The translations under genes were made by a program, and so were the position numbers. Positions 23,420 through 37,100 of a stretch of DNA of 64,000 nt are shown in pieces. Numbering within the stretch: position 1 is the stretch's first letter; every line of letters begins with the position of its first letter. The stretch is from NCBI GenBank assembly GCA_948474755.1, contig CAOLHI010000654.1:434001-498000 (forward strand), read 5' to 3'. The notes beneath the pieces are model-generated. The model was not told the origin of the DNA and ran no database searches. It saw nothing but the letters and a program-made list of their open reading frames with translations. This stretch comes from Ctenosaura bakeri. Its lineage: Eukaryota > Chordata > Lepidosauria > Squamata > Iguanidae.

Positions 23420-24555
23420 CAATTAGAAGATGTTTACTGGCTGTTAATCCCCTTCTAATTATTAGTGGTTGCATCTGTATAACATTGATTTACAGTCTGT
23501 TTTTCTTCCTCATTTATTTTCAATTCTCAGTGATGAAAAGATTCTGGCAGAAGCCATCATCTTTATCAGGTTAGATGGCTACCAAGTTCACACTCAGTTT
23601 CCTGTCTTTCTGGTTGACCATCCAACCAGATGTTCAGCAGAGGTTGCAGCAGGAGATCAGCAACCTTTTTACTCAACTGTGTTAAGCATCTCAGTTATGG
23701 TTCATGTGCCTTTGACGATAGATCAGTTCCACCACCATGTGTGTATGTGTGTGTTTTTGTGTGTGTTGGCTTCCTAGGAACGTCCTGCTAGCCACAGTTG
23801 GAAACCAAATGATGAGACAGTCTCCTGGTGTGATCTCTAAGCTGCACATTCATTTAAAAAACAAACAACTAAATTATAAATGAGGGGTTAGAAGGCCCCA
23901 GAAATGTCACTACTCAAGGGGCAAAATCAGGATATTTACCCCTACCATAAAAGTTCTGGCTCCCCAATTACATTTTCCTGCATTCCCCAAATTTCTACCA
24001 TTGGAGAAAGTGAGTGTATCACACTACATTGTTGTAATTCTGTATTCCACTTTAACAGCCACAGCAACAGCCTATGGAATTCTGGGATTTGCAGTTAAGG
24101 AGTGGCTTTTAGAATTCTCAGCCAGAGAACTCTTGAAAGTAGAATAATAGCACTATAACAGTGTAGTGCAGAAATGGCCTAGGTTGTCTCCACTGCACTT
24201 GAAACTACTTTCCTTCTCTTTTTAGGAAGAGTCCAAGATTTCTATGGAATGGTATTCAGTTCATGACCCAGCTCTGAATATGCTCCCATAGTACTTACAG
24301 TGGTTTATTATTCATTTTTGCACCCTTTCTGGGCTACTCCTGCCTCTGCTGTTTGTGTTTTGACTGATTAAGCAGAGTGACAAATGAAACCCTCAGACAC
24401 AACCCTCCAAGAGGATAGACTGGAAGAATTTGCTCATGTGCCATAGAAGTCAATGAAGTGACAACCTGAGAAGAATTGTGACCATGTCCTTGACTTTTAT
24501 CCTACAGCGTGACCTGGGATATTGACCAGAATCAAAAACATTCAGAACCAAGAGG
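23420..24555 (+). pseudogene. Decayed CYP3A relic (exon 10 and exon 11 fragments)
   Basis: The stretch from about 23455 (end of intron 9) through about 23680 aligns by eye to gene B intron 9 and exon 10: the TTCTTCCTCAT pyrimidine tract, then bases encoding DEKILAEAIIF, as in gene [12 protein letters not shown]. The acceptor has become AA (around 23522), and the I-helix motif is disrupted by indels and replaced by LDGYQVHTQF. A second block at about 24375-24554 aligns to exon 11: it contains GTGACAAATGAAACCCTCAG against GTGATAAGTGAAGCTCTCAG in gene B, and later CAGCGTGACCTGGGATATTG against CAACGTGACCCAGAACATTG. Multiple stops and indels are present. No other exons were recognised around it. 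It lies in the convergent intergenic region between B and C, on the same strand as A and B, so it is likely the remains of another tandem copy. Confidence 0.8.
24020..24179. mobile_element. Fold-back MITE (family 1), shortened
   Basis: Contains TATGGAATTCTGGGATTTGC and AGAATTCTCAGCCAGAGA, and ends GCACTATAACAGTGTAGTGC. The left arm is decayed. It sits between the two exon blocks of the CYP3A relic, in its intron 10 equivalent. Confidence 0.7.
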
Positions 24556-25439
24556 AATACTGCAGAGAGAATAGGTCTTCCTGTCCTGAAACCAACAAAA
24601 ACATTTCACAAACACAGGAGAAGGAAGCCAAGCAGCAAGTGTGATGGCGATAATGCCTAAATAATGCATTATCATTGTTTGACATCCTCTGTCTGCAACA
24701 CCACGTGGGATCTTTTTTATGATGTACATCCATAAACAGGGCATGGAATTTAATTAACTGTGTTTGAGGAAATGACACCTAAAATGGCTTCAGCAGCTGA
24801 AATGCTGGCCCTGTTTTATGTCCAGCTATTAAAAGAGGAGCCATAGGGCAACTGGCACCAAGCCACACAAATACACGGCAGGAGGGTGTAAAGAGGCTTG
24901 CAGGAAATTAAATTTAATCTTCCAGGTATTTGATTCGAAAAGAACCCCCTTTACAAAACTCAGGCTGGAGCACAAACAAAAAGGACCAAGGTGATGAGAT
25001 AAACAGAAGGGCTAAATATATTTTGGGTCACGGTAGAACCAAAAATCATTGGGCATGATCCATTGAGACTTTGCCCTGTACATACCTCAATTAAAATAAA
25101 TATAACTTGCAGAAGAAAATAGCTTGGGGAAAGAGTGTAACTCAGTGCTCAGTAAGAGGCAAAAGACCTTCACTCTCAGCATCTCCAGTTAAAAAGGACC
25201 AGGCAATGAGGAACAGGGCTGTCCCAAGATATTTTGCCACCTGAGGCAAAAGTAGGGATGGAAATCCCATATTACTTCATCTCTGCATGCAAGAACAAAT
25301 AACTACTGTCATTTTTCACCCCACTGCAAAATAAAACAAATATTTTCATCCACTTGTAGTGTTGTGGATTGTTGTCAAGTCAGCTTCAACTTATGGTAAC
25401 CGTATGAATGAGAGATTTCCAAGCACCCAGACATCACTA

Positions 25440-25830
25440 TCACCATCATCAATTTTTATTTCTTACTCACCTGTCCCTAAGACTCAAGTCAGGGTACAAT
25501 ACAGATTAAAACACAGTATATAACTAAAAATACATAAAACCATTTAAACACATAAATCTAAATTGAAACACAGCCATTACCCATTAGCATCCTCTCTACA
25601 TAAGAATATATCAATTTAAAATTCATAGCTTAAAATTGACTGGGTAGGCGTGCCAGAAGAGACAGGTCTTTAATACTTTTTTAAAAATTCAAACAGCATA
25701 TTTAGCTGTCGAATCTCTTCTGGCTGATCATTCCATGGTCTAGAGGTAGCTGATGAGAAGGTCTTCTAGGTAACCATTGCCAATCTTAGACCTGGCTGGT
25801 TTAAATAAATAGACCCCCCCACACACACAC
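25440..25830 (-). mobile_element. Possible L2-like LINE 3' region
   Basis: Words such as CAGAAGAGACAGGTCTTTAA and TGATCATTCCATGGTCTAGA suggest the antisense 3' part of a LINE of the type seen at 55876-56830. Identification is by style of sequence only. Confidence 0.35.
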
Positions 25831-26029
25831 ACAAGAAGACCTGAGAGGGCAAAGCAAATTGTGCAGGAGGAGGCAATCCTACAGGTAATAAACTGCCTCA
25901 CTCAGGTCTCTCAAACATTGATCCTTGCTTGGATCAATCCACCTATAGTGTGGGACTAACTGGGAGATGAAGTCCAAAACATCTGTAGGACCAAAAGTTG
26001 ACAACCACTGCTCTTGTGCCTTACCGACT

Positions 26030-26110
26030 ACGAAACCTAGGATTCCATAGGATGCAGCCATGACAGATAACATTGAATTGTAGTGCTGTAACTGTGTAGT
26101 GGGAAAGGAA
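26030..26110. mobile_element. Fold-back MITE (family 1), right-half fragment
   Basis: Contains CCTAGGATTCCATAGGATG and ends GTAACTGTGTAGTGGGAAAG, matching the right arm of full copies; the left arm is absent. Confidence 0.5.
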
Positions 26111-26354
26111 CCTCTGATCTCCAATGAAGGAAATAGCCAAGGAACTCAAAAAGAATGGAGGGGAGGGTGGCAATCCTGACCCTGACTTTGCAGCCTTTGC
26201 AGCCTTTACAGCCACCTGACTTTGCAGCCTTATTTTGGTTAAAAGTAGGCCTGCCAACATATCCTCCATCAGTTCATAGATCAAAACTAGGATGAATGTG
26301 GCCAAGAAACATCGGAGCATGGTCAAGATGGCAAAAGTTATTTATGAGGAAAAG

Positions 26355-26620
26355 CACACAGGCAAGGGGTGGCCTCAATAGTTTGCTTTTGCCATAGCCT
26401 ACTGGGAAGGGGAGGATTCTGCCCTCTCCTCTCTTCTCTTCTCCTCTCCCTTTTGCTGAGTTAATTGACTGCAAACTACTTTTGCATTTTGAATTCATTT
26501 TGCAGCAAGTGAAGTCAGCTGAGGACAAAGGGGGGAAGTGGAAGGAGGAGAGAGAAACTGGGAATTTTAAAAGCAGCCAAGAGTCAGCAGAAGACGAATT
26601 CAGACTGGCCCTGCCAAATG
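26355..26620 (+). repeat. Unclassified interspersed repeat family, copy 2
   Basis: Contains AGTTTGCTTTTGCCATAGCC, a long TCTCCTCTC tract, then GCAGCAAGTGAAGTCAGCTG and AGGACAAAGGGGGGAAGTGG. It is the longest of four copies, with the others near 19370, 57400 and 60860. Confidence 0.5.
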
Positions 26621-27343
26621 AGGACAGTAGGAGTGTACATGCCAGCCAAGTCTCTGAAGGTCTTCGCCTTTACAGGCTGAGCAGACTAATGTTTTCTCTC
26701 ATATGTTCCGTCCAGTGAGTTGTGTGTTTATTTTCTGCCTCCCTGTGCCACAACCCTTAACAGAAGCCCAAATCAGCAGTTCTACCTGGGCAACAGCTTT
26801 TCTGCTCAAAGAGCAACAGCTTTTCTGAGGACTTCTTGCAATGGGGCTGGGGTGATGTGAAGAAAAGAAAAAAGAGAGAGCTGGTGCAGATACACTCTTG
26901 AAGGTCACCCATGGCTGGAACCATTTATTTAGCTACTGCATCTCACAAATTGCAATCCAAATGCCTCCTGAACACTTATGGAGGCCTGCCAACATTGCAA
27001 TTGTTTCTCGGCTCGGCTTCATTGGCAATGCTGCACACAGACCTTTAACTGGACGAGCTGAATCAGCAGGAGGGTTTATGAAGAGAATATTCTCATTTTG
27101 TTTGGCAGGGAAACAGAGACTGTTTTCCATGGTATTTAAAACTCCATCAGAGCACAGTAGATCGCATTCTGGCCTCGAGGCAGAACCATATACTTTTGCA
27201 GAAGGTGCAAAGATGCTGCTCTTAACAACCTGTCCATGTCATATGGTCCTTCATCCTTTAAAACAAGGCTTGTGAAAGTTGCTTTTTAGAGACTGTACCT
27301 CCCATAAGACCTCAGAATCGAGCTCAGAGGATTTGGGGAGTTG

Positions 27344-27524
27344 GGCCATTTCTGCATTAGAATGTTAAAATGCTATTGTTCCACTTCCAATATCCTATGG
27401 AATCGTGGGGTTTGCAGTTTAGGGAGGGGCCTCAAACATCCCTCCCTAAACTGCAAACCCCAAGATTCCATAGGATGTTGGAAGTGGAATAATAGCACTA
27501 TAACATTCTAGTGTGGAAATGGCC
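27344..27524. mobile_element. Fold-back MITE (family 1)
   Basis: Left arm GGGCCATTTCTGCATTAGAA, right arm ATTCTAGTGTGGAAATGGCC; the loop is short because the inner ends meet at CAAACATCCCTCC. About 181 bp. Confidence 0.8.
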
Positions 27525-28544
27525 TCTCTTTCTGTCTCTCTCTATATATATCTATCCATCTCTCTCACACACAAACAAACAAACATTCTCCCTCTCTAAA
27601 TTAAGCAGGCAGGCAGGCAGAGAAAGCACAAGCCTGCCAAGACATACAAAGCAATGCCCAGAAAGAAAAAAAGAACCAGGGAGGAAAACCAATGGAGTCA
27701 AGGCATTCTCAAACAACAAATAGCTTATCTACTGCGCATGGGTGAAAAACTCCGCACTCCTGTGCCAGGTCATCTGACTGGGAATGATTGCCTCATCAGC
27801 AAATTTTACAAAGATTATACTCTTCCAAGACTTTTTTTTCACCCCCTTTTAGAACAAATTGCATCATTTCTGATTGAGGCCCAAATGGGGTTGGGATCTA
27901 AAGCTTCAACTGACTCTGCAGAAATAGAATAGTGTGGAGTGGCAGGGGATTAAAAACAGTGGTTAAAATATCAAACATGAGCCAATGCAACCCTGATCAG
28001 AGAGATTAAAAAGACTGATTTCTTAGCAAATGTATTATAAAGGCATTTTTAACCTACCGGTAGATTGTTTGTCAGAAGTGTTGGCTGTTTGTTGCCCAGC
28101 ACAGAGTGCTTGGCTAGCAGGAAACCATTCACAATGAATAATACTTGCCTGTTTAGGGTGAAGCAGAAACATAAAGAATCAGTCCAAAGGTCCAAGAATC
28201 TGGTGGACAACACAGCCAGACAGTCTTGGGTCAGAAAATCCAGACAGACAATAAGCAGGGAATCTAGAGTACACACCACAAGGGCTAGCAAACACACAAA
28301 TTGCTTTTGGCATGAAGACACCACCCTCTGCTTTCTTTAAGAAGGCTGGAGCCAGCTGGATCTCATCCCAGCTGATTAGTTCCTGGTGTGCTTGTGTCTG
28401 CTTGTCCTCTTTTCAGGCTGCTGTTCACCTGGGGAAGCTGAGTCCTGGCCTAGGACACTATTCAAACATATTCATCCATACTCATTCCTATCATGGCCAC
28501 ATCACAAAAAGACATGACTCAGTAGAAAAGATAATAATGCTTGG

Positions 28545-28690
28545 GAAGGTGGGAGCCAAGGAGGAAAAGAAGAAGATGTCCTTTCCGAGCTGTGGTGCAC
28601 AGAACTGGACACAGCATGCCAGGTGGGGTCTGACCAAAGCAGAATAGAGTGGTACCATCACTTCCCCTGACCCCCTTTGAGCGCCCCTAA
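28545..28690 (-). mobile_element. CR1 LINE internal fragment
   Basis: Minus-strand translation reads [20 protein letters not shown], typical of the CR1 reverse transcriptase C-terminal part. Short and truncated. Confidence 0.7.
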
Positions 28691-29594
28691 ATTGCAAACC
28701 CCAGGATTCAACAGCTAAGTAAACTAAATCATTTTGAACCTTAATGTTTTTCTCGCCAACCTCCACTCTCTCTTAGAATTTCCATTTTGACAGCCAGATT
28801 TATAGATCAGTCCTTGTTTAGCTTGCTGGGGCTTACTGGTGAGACAAGCACATCCGATCTCCCTTTTCCTCCCCATTTTGCTGTTCAGCACATCTGCACA
28901 GTATGGGATTCTGGTGACAGCTGCTGTCTTCCTTACCTGCTGCAGGCTGGTACACAGAGGTGTAGTAGGGTTGTCTACAAGAGAAGGCCATTCTTCTACA
29001 GTTCAAGCTTTATTACATCGTTTACTGTAGATTCACTGCAGCAACCCAACACCAAATTCAAGCCCTCTCCACAGTAGCCTCCCATCCCAGCATGGGGAAG
29101 AGAGAGGAGCAAGACTGCGACAATGCTTCTGCTTGATGCTGCTGCAGTCCCACTCCTCTCCCATCCCCAGGCAGCACGATTGTGGTTTAAATAATTGATG
29201 GGTTTTCCCTCTCAACGGCCTACAATGTGCTACCGTCCCACACCTACCTGTCCTGTGGAAGGCCTGGAAACACAATGGTGGCACTTCCTGCCCAATAAGG
29301 AAGAGGGATGTCCATCATGCTCTCTTCCACAGGGAGCTGGTCCCATGCGCAGGGGAGTGCTTTCCTTGCATTATCTTCCCAGCAGAGCTGCTGCTGGGAT
29401 CACACCAGACGACCTCACAAGAAAGTAGGGTGAGGAAGGGGCCTCAGTGTTTCTCCTTCACCATCCTCCCAATGGCAATGCTGCTAAAAAACCTTTCTGC
29501 TAGATGGAAAACAAGGAGGAAAAAGTGGGTCTAGCCAGGCTTAAAAAGACTTCATGAAAAAGAGCTTTTTTTCAGACAAAGGCTTTGCTAACTA

Positions 29595-29805
29595 AGGTCT
29601 GTAGAAGAAAAGAGGTTCCACCTAAACATTAGGAAGAACTTCTTGATCGTAAGAGCTGTTTCACAGTGAAACAGATTGCTTTGGAGGGTGTTGGACTCTC
29701 CATTTTTGGAGGGCTTTCACAGAGTGCTATGGTTGTACATTCCTGCATGGCAGGGAGGAGACTAAATGGCCCTTTGAACTCTACGTTTCTATGATGCTGT
29801 GCTTC
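29595..29805 (+). mobile_element. CR1 LINE 3' fragment
   Basis: Carries GGTTCCACCTAAACATTAGG and AAGAACTTCTTGATCGTAAG, and ends with CTCTACGTTTCTATGATGCT, a decayed CR1 tail. Confidence 0.75.
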
Positions 29806-31183
29806 CACAACACTCATGCAATGCTCTGGGGCTAAATGTGCCCTCCACCAGGAGGTCCCTGTTCATGCAACTCTCGTGCAAACAATAAATCTGATGCAAG
29901 CCTGCCACTGGGACAGGAAGCTGAGGGCTCAGTTACGCAAGCATTCAACGGAATCTTCAATCCATTTACTGATTTATTTAAATCTTGTTTACCATTTGAA
30001 TATAAAAGTGTCCAATGCAGAATAAAAGGTTATAATGCAACAGATACGTATTACAATCTCTCAAACAGTCCGTATTCAAGATGAGCTGCCAAACAGGAAT
30101 TGGCATAGGCAGATGACATGAATGTATTATGGAATCCACAAAAGAATCAGCAGAGGTATATGGCATGAATATAGGTTTGGCTTGTATTCCCCTTTGTTTA
30201 TTTTTCTTATTATCCTTCTGCTGAAAACTTCAGTAAAAATTATCTTTTGGAAAAAAAGAAAGTATGAACAGGGCATGTAATGCCCATAGTGGAGGTGCCT
30301 GATGGAGAGAGAGGAGGGATTAGTTCTGTGCCCTGTTTGAGATTAGCCAGCCAGATGCCTTGACTCTGCAAAGGTGGAACCACAGAGGAGAAAACCTCCT
30401 TTGAAGAGCTTGGCAATTTCTGACCACCAGGAGCAGAATATTCCCAATAAGAGTAGATACTCTTCTCATATTTATGTGGTGATAGTGGAGAATAAGATAT
30501 TTATTGGGCAGATCTGGATGAATAGGGAAAGAGGATACCTTGCTGAGGGGTGCATTTGGAAAGGGGCACAGAAGCTCCAAACACTTGCTGTTAGATTCTG
30601 GCAGATCATTGTGTTTCCTGTACTGCTCACCTATACATGAAGTCATCCCATACATTTGGACATACTGTGCACAGTAACAACTGTTCCCCATTATTTTAAG
30701 TTGCTATCTATTATTGTATACACTCATTTTCTTGTGTGTTTCAGGAGGGAGATGGTCATTTTCCTAAAAGCACCATAAAAACATAATGATCATCTGGATA
30801 CAATTAATTTAAAAAAATAGACATGTACTTATTAGTCTTCTTTGATTCCATATAACAGCAATTATGAAGAAATTATGACTGCTTTCCCACAGATGGTTCA
30901 CTGGAAACAGGGGCTACTGAACTCAATAGGATTTGCTTATAAGTAGATGCATGTAAGGTTGAATTCTGAAAATACTATTTCACTGTAGCTTCTTTAAAAA
31001 AAAGCTATCAATTCTTTCTTTTGGTTCTCTACATTCAATTCTCCAGTCCTCTGAAGGGACCCATTCATACAGGTGATCCTCTCCATCCATACAATCTTCA
31101 GTCCACCTCATTCAAGTTATTAGTTCCATGTGATGCAGAAAAGAGGGATAACCAGCAACCTCTTGGCTAGATCCAATTTTTTT
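29806..31183. other. 3' flank of gene C
   Basis: No exon or recognisable repeat until about 30830. From about 30830 to 31100 the sequence is the reverse complement of the 3' flank of gene A (about 1880-2080), sharing for example GACTGCTTTCCCACAGATGG-type words in opposite orientation. Confidence 0.6.
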
Positions 31184-34100
31184 TCATTCCTTAGACCCAG
31201 CCGTAACTCTGGGAACCAGCTTCAGTCTGATCAGCTTTTTCGGCTGAATGAAGCCCTTGCTGTCCAGTTCCAGGGGGATCTTTGCCATGAAGGGAAAAAA
31301 AGAGGGAAAGAAGAAATGGTTAGTTTATAGGATAAAAAGAAGATTCCAGCCACACTGGAAACAAGGAGAATGGCCACAGAACTCTGAGGTTCCACAGGTC
31401 TGTTTTTCAAAATTCACCTCCAGCTCTTCCCACACCCCCTCTGATACTTTTAATAAGAGTACAAAGAAGTGTCAAAGTATGTGTTTGCACTTCCGTCTGA
31501 CCACTGAGCCACTAAGCTCATATTGAATTGAAGTGTGAGCACAGCTATCCCGGGGTGATGGCTGCTAAGGGGTGATGCATGCTTGAACTCCAAAAAAATG
31601 GAGATTGTTGAACGAGAGCTACAGTGTGGGAAGAAGGGATGAACATGCATGATTGGAACCGGCCATTTCCTTTTAGTGACTGAAAATGTGCAAAAAATTT
31701 CCTTTCGGTACAGCAGTTGCATTTTTGTTAGTAAAAATTTCTCTGCTTACCGGTGTTTCTTTGCAGGTTCGGAAGGAGAATCTCTGCAGGAGTACCACCA
31801 TGGCCACTTTCAAGACCAGCCGAGCAAAGCGCATCCCGATGCAGTTCCTGGGCCCTGCTCCAAAAGGCAGGTAGATGTACTCTTCTAGGGTTTCCTTGTG
31901 CTCCTTACTGAACCTGTTTGTAAAGCAAAAGATGGAAAACCATGAGTGAAGCTTCCATCCCAAAAGGGAAGCACCAGAAGACAGGAAGCAATCTTTGCTG
32001 CCAGGGGATGCACACAAACCAGGTGGGCACTCAGGAATCATTAGCTGTGGAGGAATTCATTTCAGGGAAATGACTGATCCAAAGGGCACGGAAGCTACAA
32101 GGATGGGCACTGGAAACCACAACAACAACTCAAAGTAGGTTTATTACGTGACATAGCTCTACTCCACTGAGGCAAAGGCAGAGGTACGCTAACCATATCT
32201 ACCACTGATTTCCATGCTAATGGGGCCTCAGAGTTCAATCATTTCCAGCACTCTGAAGATGGGATAGAAGGACTGGGAAAGAAAGCGCAGGACAACTGCT
32301 TGGTTGGACCAGATCAAAAGTCAAACCAAACCAGATCACTGTTCAGACCTGATTCATCTAAGGGCAGATGGAAAGGCTATGTTATTTAGAGAGGCAAATG
32401 CAAGTATGAGGCTGACTGTTGGAAATCACAATCACAGGTCACAGTAGCATTATTAACCAGCATTGGGACCAATGCAAAGAGAACGGAAGTATTTCTATGA
32501 TTGCCTTCTATATGAATAGCCCCCTGTATCCATGCTTTTCTAGAATTGTGAAGCTGAAGAGATGGGAAACCTAAAATAGGAGAACCTGCCTTTGTGGGTC
32601 TGACCAAAGGACAGAGGAATCAATACTGTTTTCTCCAGCAATAAGCAATCAAGAACTTCAGGAAAGTTCATAAGAAGGATACAGGGGCATTTGCCAACAC
32701 ACATTGATCCATAACTCTAGGTATGCTTGAGAAGGTTTCTTTATGGCTATCAGCATGGGCAGACTGTGACCGAAGGGGGATCACCCCAAACTGTTGGGTT
32801 GTGCCTTTTCATGTTCACATCACGAGCTATTGGCCACCATTAGCCAACAACATATGTCTCTTCCTGGATCAACAAGAACAAAGATTTTCTTTCTGACAAA
32901 GCCAGGGCCATCTGGAGTGCCCTCATGATAAACTAAAAGCTATAACCAAATCAAGTAGCATTGATTTCTGCAGCACTGCTCAACAATGAACTTCAAGAAA
33001 GTTCATAGGAAAGATACAATGGCATTCCTCATCATATAATGATCTCTAGTACCTTATTGTATACCACAACTGGACAGAGAAATCTCACACATGGTTGTAA
33101 GCCAGGTCACACTTTGGTCAAAGGGGGTGGCTCCTTCGCTGCTCGGACGATGCACTCTGTTAGCAGGCACCAAGATACTTAGCCTTTCAGATCAACAGTA
33201 ATGAAGCCATGACTCTCCTTCTGATACAGGGAAAGATCTTTGAAGCATGCTCACATCTTATAAGCAGGAGTCATGACCAAATTTGTCAGCATTCCTTCTC
33301 CAACAGTGAGCAATGAATGAGATGGCCCATGATGGCATTCATCATTATGTATTTTTCTTTAATATATTATCATATTCACTTCAAATGCTCTCAAGAAAAG
33401 CCACAAGCCATGTTGTTGCTAAGACCACCATCACTTATATGTGGCTTTTTCAGAAGAATTTCCAGATAGAGTGAAGCCAAGGATTCCTAACGCTACTATG
33501 ACACAAAATGAACTTAATCTATCCATTGGCACAGCACTATTGTCTCTGTTCCTGAATTAAATTCCATTAATAAGTTATGGACTGAAATCATAAAGGGCCT
33601 TTTTCTAGCAAGCAAAGCATTGCAAAGAAAATACATCTAAAACATGCTTTGTTTGTTTGAGATGCTAGAGCAATTGCACAAGGTTAAAGGGACTTTCTCC
33701 TACCTCTCTGGCCTGAATTCTTCTGGCTCTGGCCAATATTCTGGGTCACGGTGGAGTACAAATGAAGGAATCATGGTCACAGTTCCCTTCGGGATTGTCA
33801 CTCCATTGATCTCCACTGTGTTTTTGCAAACCCTTTCAATTCGTCCTCCTACAGGGTAGAGCCTGAGGGTTTCATTGATCACCATGTCAAGATATTCCAT
33901 CTGAAGGAGTGTCTCATAAACAGGAGTAGCCTGCAAAGGAGAAAAAGAAGTGGCCATATACAGAAAGGAATCTAGAAAAACAGATGTATAGGAGTTCTGT
34001 GTCCTAAATATCCTAAAGGCAACAGATTCTATCTGATCTCAGAAGCTAAGCCGAGTCAGCCCTGTGTAGCACTTGGATAGAAGACCACCCATGAACACTG

Positions 34101-37100
34101 GGTGCTGGAAGCTCTATTTCACAGGAAGGAAATGGCAAAACCACCTGTGAATATTCCTTGCCTAAGAAAAGCCTATGAAATTCATGGCATCTTGATGGCA
34201 CAAACATAGGACTTCTGTAACTTCAAGCCCCCAAGATACCAAATATATGAAGATTTTCTTGGTTCCACAGAAAAGCTTGACACTTTTGTAAAGGTTTGGA
34301 TTTGGATAGGATGACAGAACCACGATCTTGTCCAGAAATGTTTTATGAATTCTATCCCTGCAGCTTTCTAGATTCTAGCAAAAAGGGAATCCACATTTGA
34401 GAAAAATAAAAGAAACTCACAATTTTGTAAGTGTCTGTTTTGCACCCTATTTTTAAAGTGTCTGGTCTAGTACTCTCAGCCAACTAATTTTTTTTAGATG
34501 GGTATGTTGAAGAAAACAGGAATATTTAGTAATAAGGAGGTTTCTGTTGAATTAATTTGAATATTCTTTTACTTGCTCTCATTTTCTCACCTCCGAAGGT
34601 TTCACCGAATTGCTTAACTGACCTCACTTGAATTCCAGGTTGATTCACTGTCTGTGTTGACTACCACAGTGCAATGAATGGAGCCAGACCAAGTTTATTC
34701 ACTTATCCATTGGTTCATACTTACCCAGCTCAAGCCTAGGAATCAGCACCAATGTCATCAGTCCTGCCATGTAACACTATTGGAACTCTTACCCAGGGAC
34801 TGTGAATTGGAGCAATAGTTCCATATGTTGTGTGCAGACAAGTTGTTTCCAACTTACAGCAACCCTAAAGTGATCCTGTTGAGAGTTTGCCATTGCCTTA
34901 CTCCATGGCTAAGAAAGGGTAACTTGCCAAACATCACCCAGTGGGTTTCCATGGCCAAGCAGAGATTTGAACCCTGGTCTTCCAGATTCTTAATCTGATA
35001 CTCACACTACTGCAGTCAATAAGGATCACTTAGAACTATGGATAAGGTAGCTAGGGATTCTGAGAACTGTGTAGTTTTCCCAAGATCTGAGTTTTCCACA
35101 TGGCTTCAGTCTCTCCTCTCCCACTCACCTTCTGGCAACTTACAGTTCTGGACACTCTAGTAGGCGTTCAAGATAATCTCACTAAACCACAGAGATTACA
35201 TACTTACCTTTTTATCCTCCTGACAACCATGTTCCATATACTGGAAAAAAGCAGATCTGTCCCTGATTAACATGGGCCAAGGTGACCATAGAGATTTTTA
35301 CCTGGTTGGGAAATGCCCCATCAATCTCCTCGTGAAGCTTCTGCTGGACATCTGGGTGGGTGGCCAGGCAGTAAGCCATGTAGTTGAGGGTACTGCTGGT
35401 GGTCTCATAACCAGCAAAGACAAAGATAACGGCCTGTGCCAAAATCTCTTTATCATTGAGAGCTGTAAATGAAGGGAGAAAGAAAACACAACTGTAAATC
35501 TGTAAGGAGAAATTTCCAGTTCTGTTGGTGCTGGATACCAGATTACACCATGGAATCTCTTTACCTTTGTATGTCTTTTCTTCTTCAGAGATGTCACCTG
35601 AAACTTGGGAGTCTACCATTAGCTGCAGAAAGTCAACGCGGCCCTACAGAGAAAGAGACATAAAAGCTGATGGCTAGCAGGAGAGAATGGCCAAAAGTCA
35701 GCCCAGTTCTTGAAGCAGCCCACAAATTTCTTTGCAAAGAAGCAGCTGCATAAAGCCTTGAGCACAGACTCACAGAAGTGAAAGAAGCCACACATATGGC
35801 TCAGGCTGACCTTATGATGGTTCTTTTCACGGTCTTTCTTGATTTTTTTGACTGCGCCCATGAAGAAATCTATGGAGGAGGAGCTCATCGCAGTGAAATT
35901 TAATGCCTCCAGTAGTGGTCTGAGAAATGGAAAGACAACTAGAAAAGAGAAAGTGCTTTTTGTTAAAAAGGGAGACAGATCTGTAAGCAGTAAGAAAATC
36001 CAGTCAAAGTTCCAGCTAGCTCTTTCTGAAGACCAAGGCTCTGGGGTAAGATACCTGTTGCCCTTATTGTTTATAAAGGGGACAGTTTACAACTGTAAAA
36101 TGGGTGAAAGGGGTAAGAAAATAACCTGGTCTCCATTGCCATGCTGTAGAAAATAGCCTGCCTTTCATTTGCTTCTGGTTACTTGTCTTGCAATACCACA
36201 CTTTGGCCATTTCCGCACTACACTGTTATAGTGCTGTTATTCCACTTTCAACATCCTGTGGAATTCTGGGCTTTGTAGTTTACCAAGGCCAAAGAGCTCT
36301 CTGGCTGAGAATTCTAAAGGCCCCTCCCTACACTAAAGCCATCAATGACTTAACCTGTGATCTCGCTGCCTGGGGACAGGGGAAGAGTGGGACTGTGATG
36401 CTGTGTGCGTAAGCATCACTAGGGATCCGTCCCTCTCCCATCCCAGTGCTGGGATGGGAGGCTACTGTGGAAAGGGCCACTGTCAGGCAGGATTTTTTAT
36501 CATCTTCTGGAAAAGAAGCAAAGGGAGAATAAACTTGGCCTGGAGGGTTTCCAAGATTGAACAACAACTTTGGAGGGATTGGCAGTAGTAGCAGTGCCAG
36601 CAATGTGGCTTTGTTTGCAAGAGGACTACTACATTCACATCGGGCCCTCCCCACATTTCCCCCTGTGAAAGGAGAAGGGGTCAAAAGGTTTTTGCAGAAC
36701 AGAGACCTCATACCAAGGATGATTAGGAGTGGATTTAAAAAGTTGAACTTGATTAGCTTCTTGATGTTTGTGACAAAAGGATCACTGGGGTTGTTTATGG
36801 AGTCTGTGTTGATGCTGAACGAAGTGCTGGTGACCACATCCATACTGTAGGCTCCAAAGATACTGGAACGAAGGGAAAAGATGAAAGGAAAAATCACCTA
36901 CAAACATCAAATGTATTCTGGGGTTCTATGGTCTTCTTCACCAGGAACAAGCTTGTCTTGATTCCTTTTGATGCTTTGAACTCCAGATAGATCTTCAGGA
37001 GAACTGTGTGTACAGATACCTTCCTGGACCATAGACAGCTAAAGGACTAGCCCAAACAGGCAGTAAAATGAATGGGTTATGTCTGAAGACTTGCAGTCTT

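Larger units (their letters stand above)
24556..26350. other. Gene-free intergenic sequence with old repeats
   Basis: Holds a degenerate SINE/BovB-tail piece (about 25360-25440), a possible L2-like LINE 3' region (about 25440-25830), a CA/C-rich run (25815-25834) and the right half of a fold-back element (about 26030-26110). No coding sequence was recognised. Confidence 0.5.

Noticed and set aside
36328..36897. 189-codon minus-strand frame as a separate gene
   Set aside because: Its first part is exon 7 of gene C and the remainder is read-through into intron 7.
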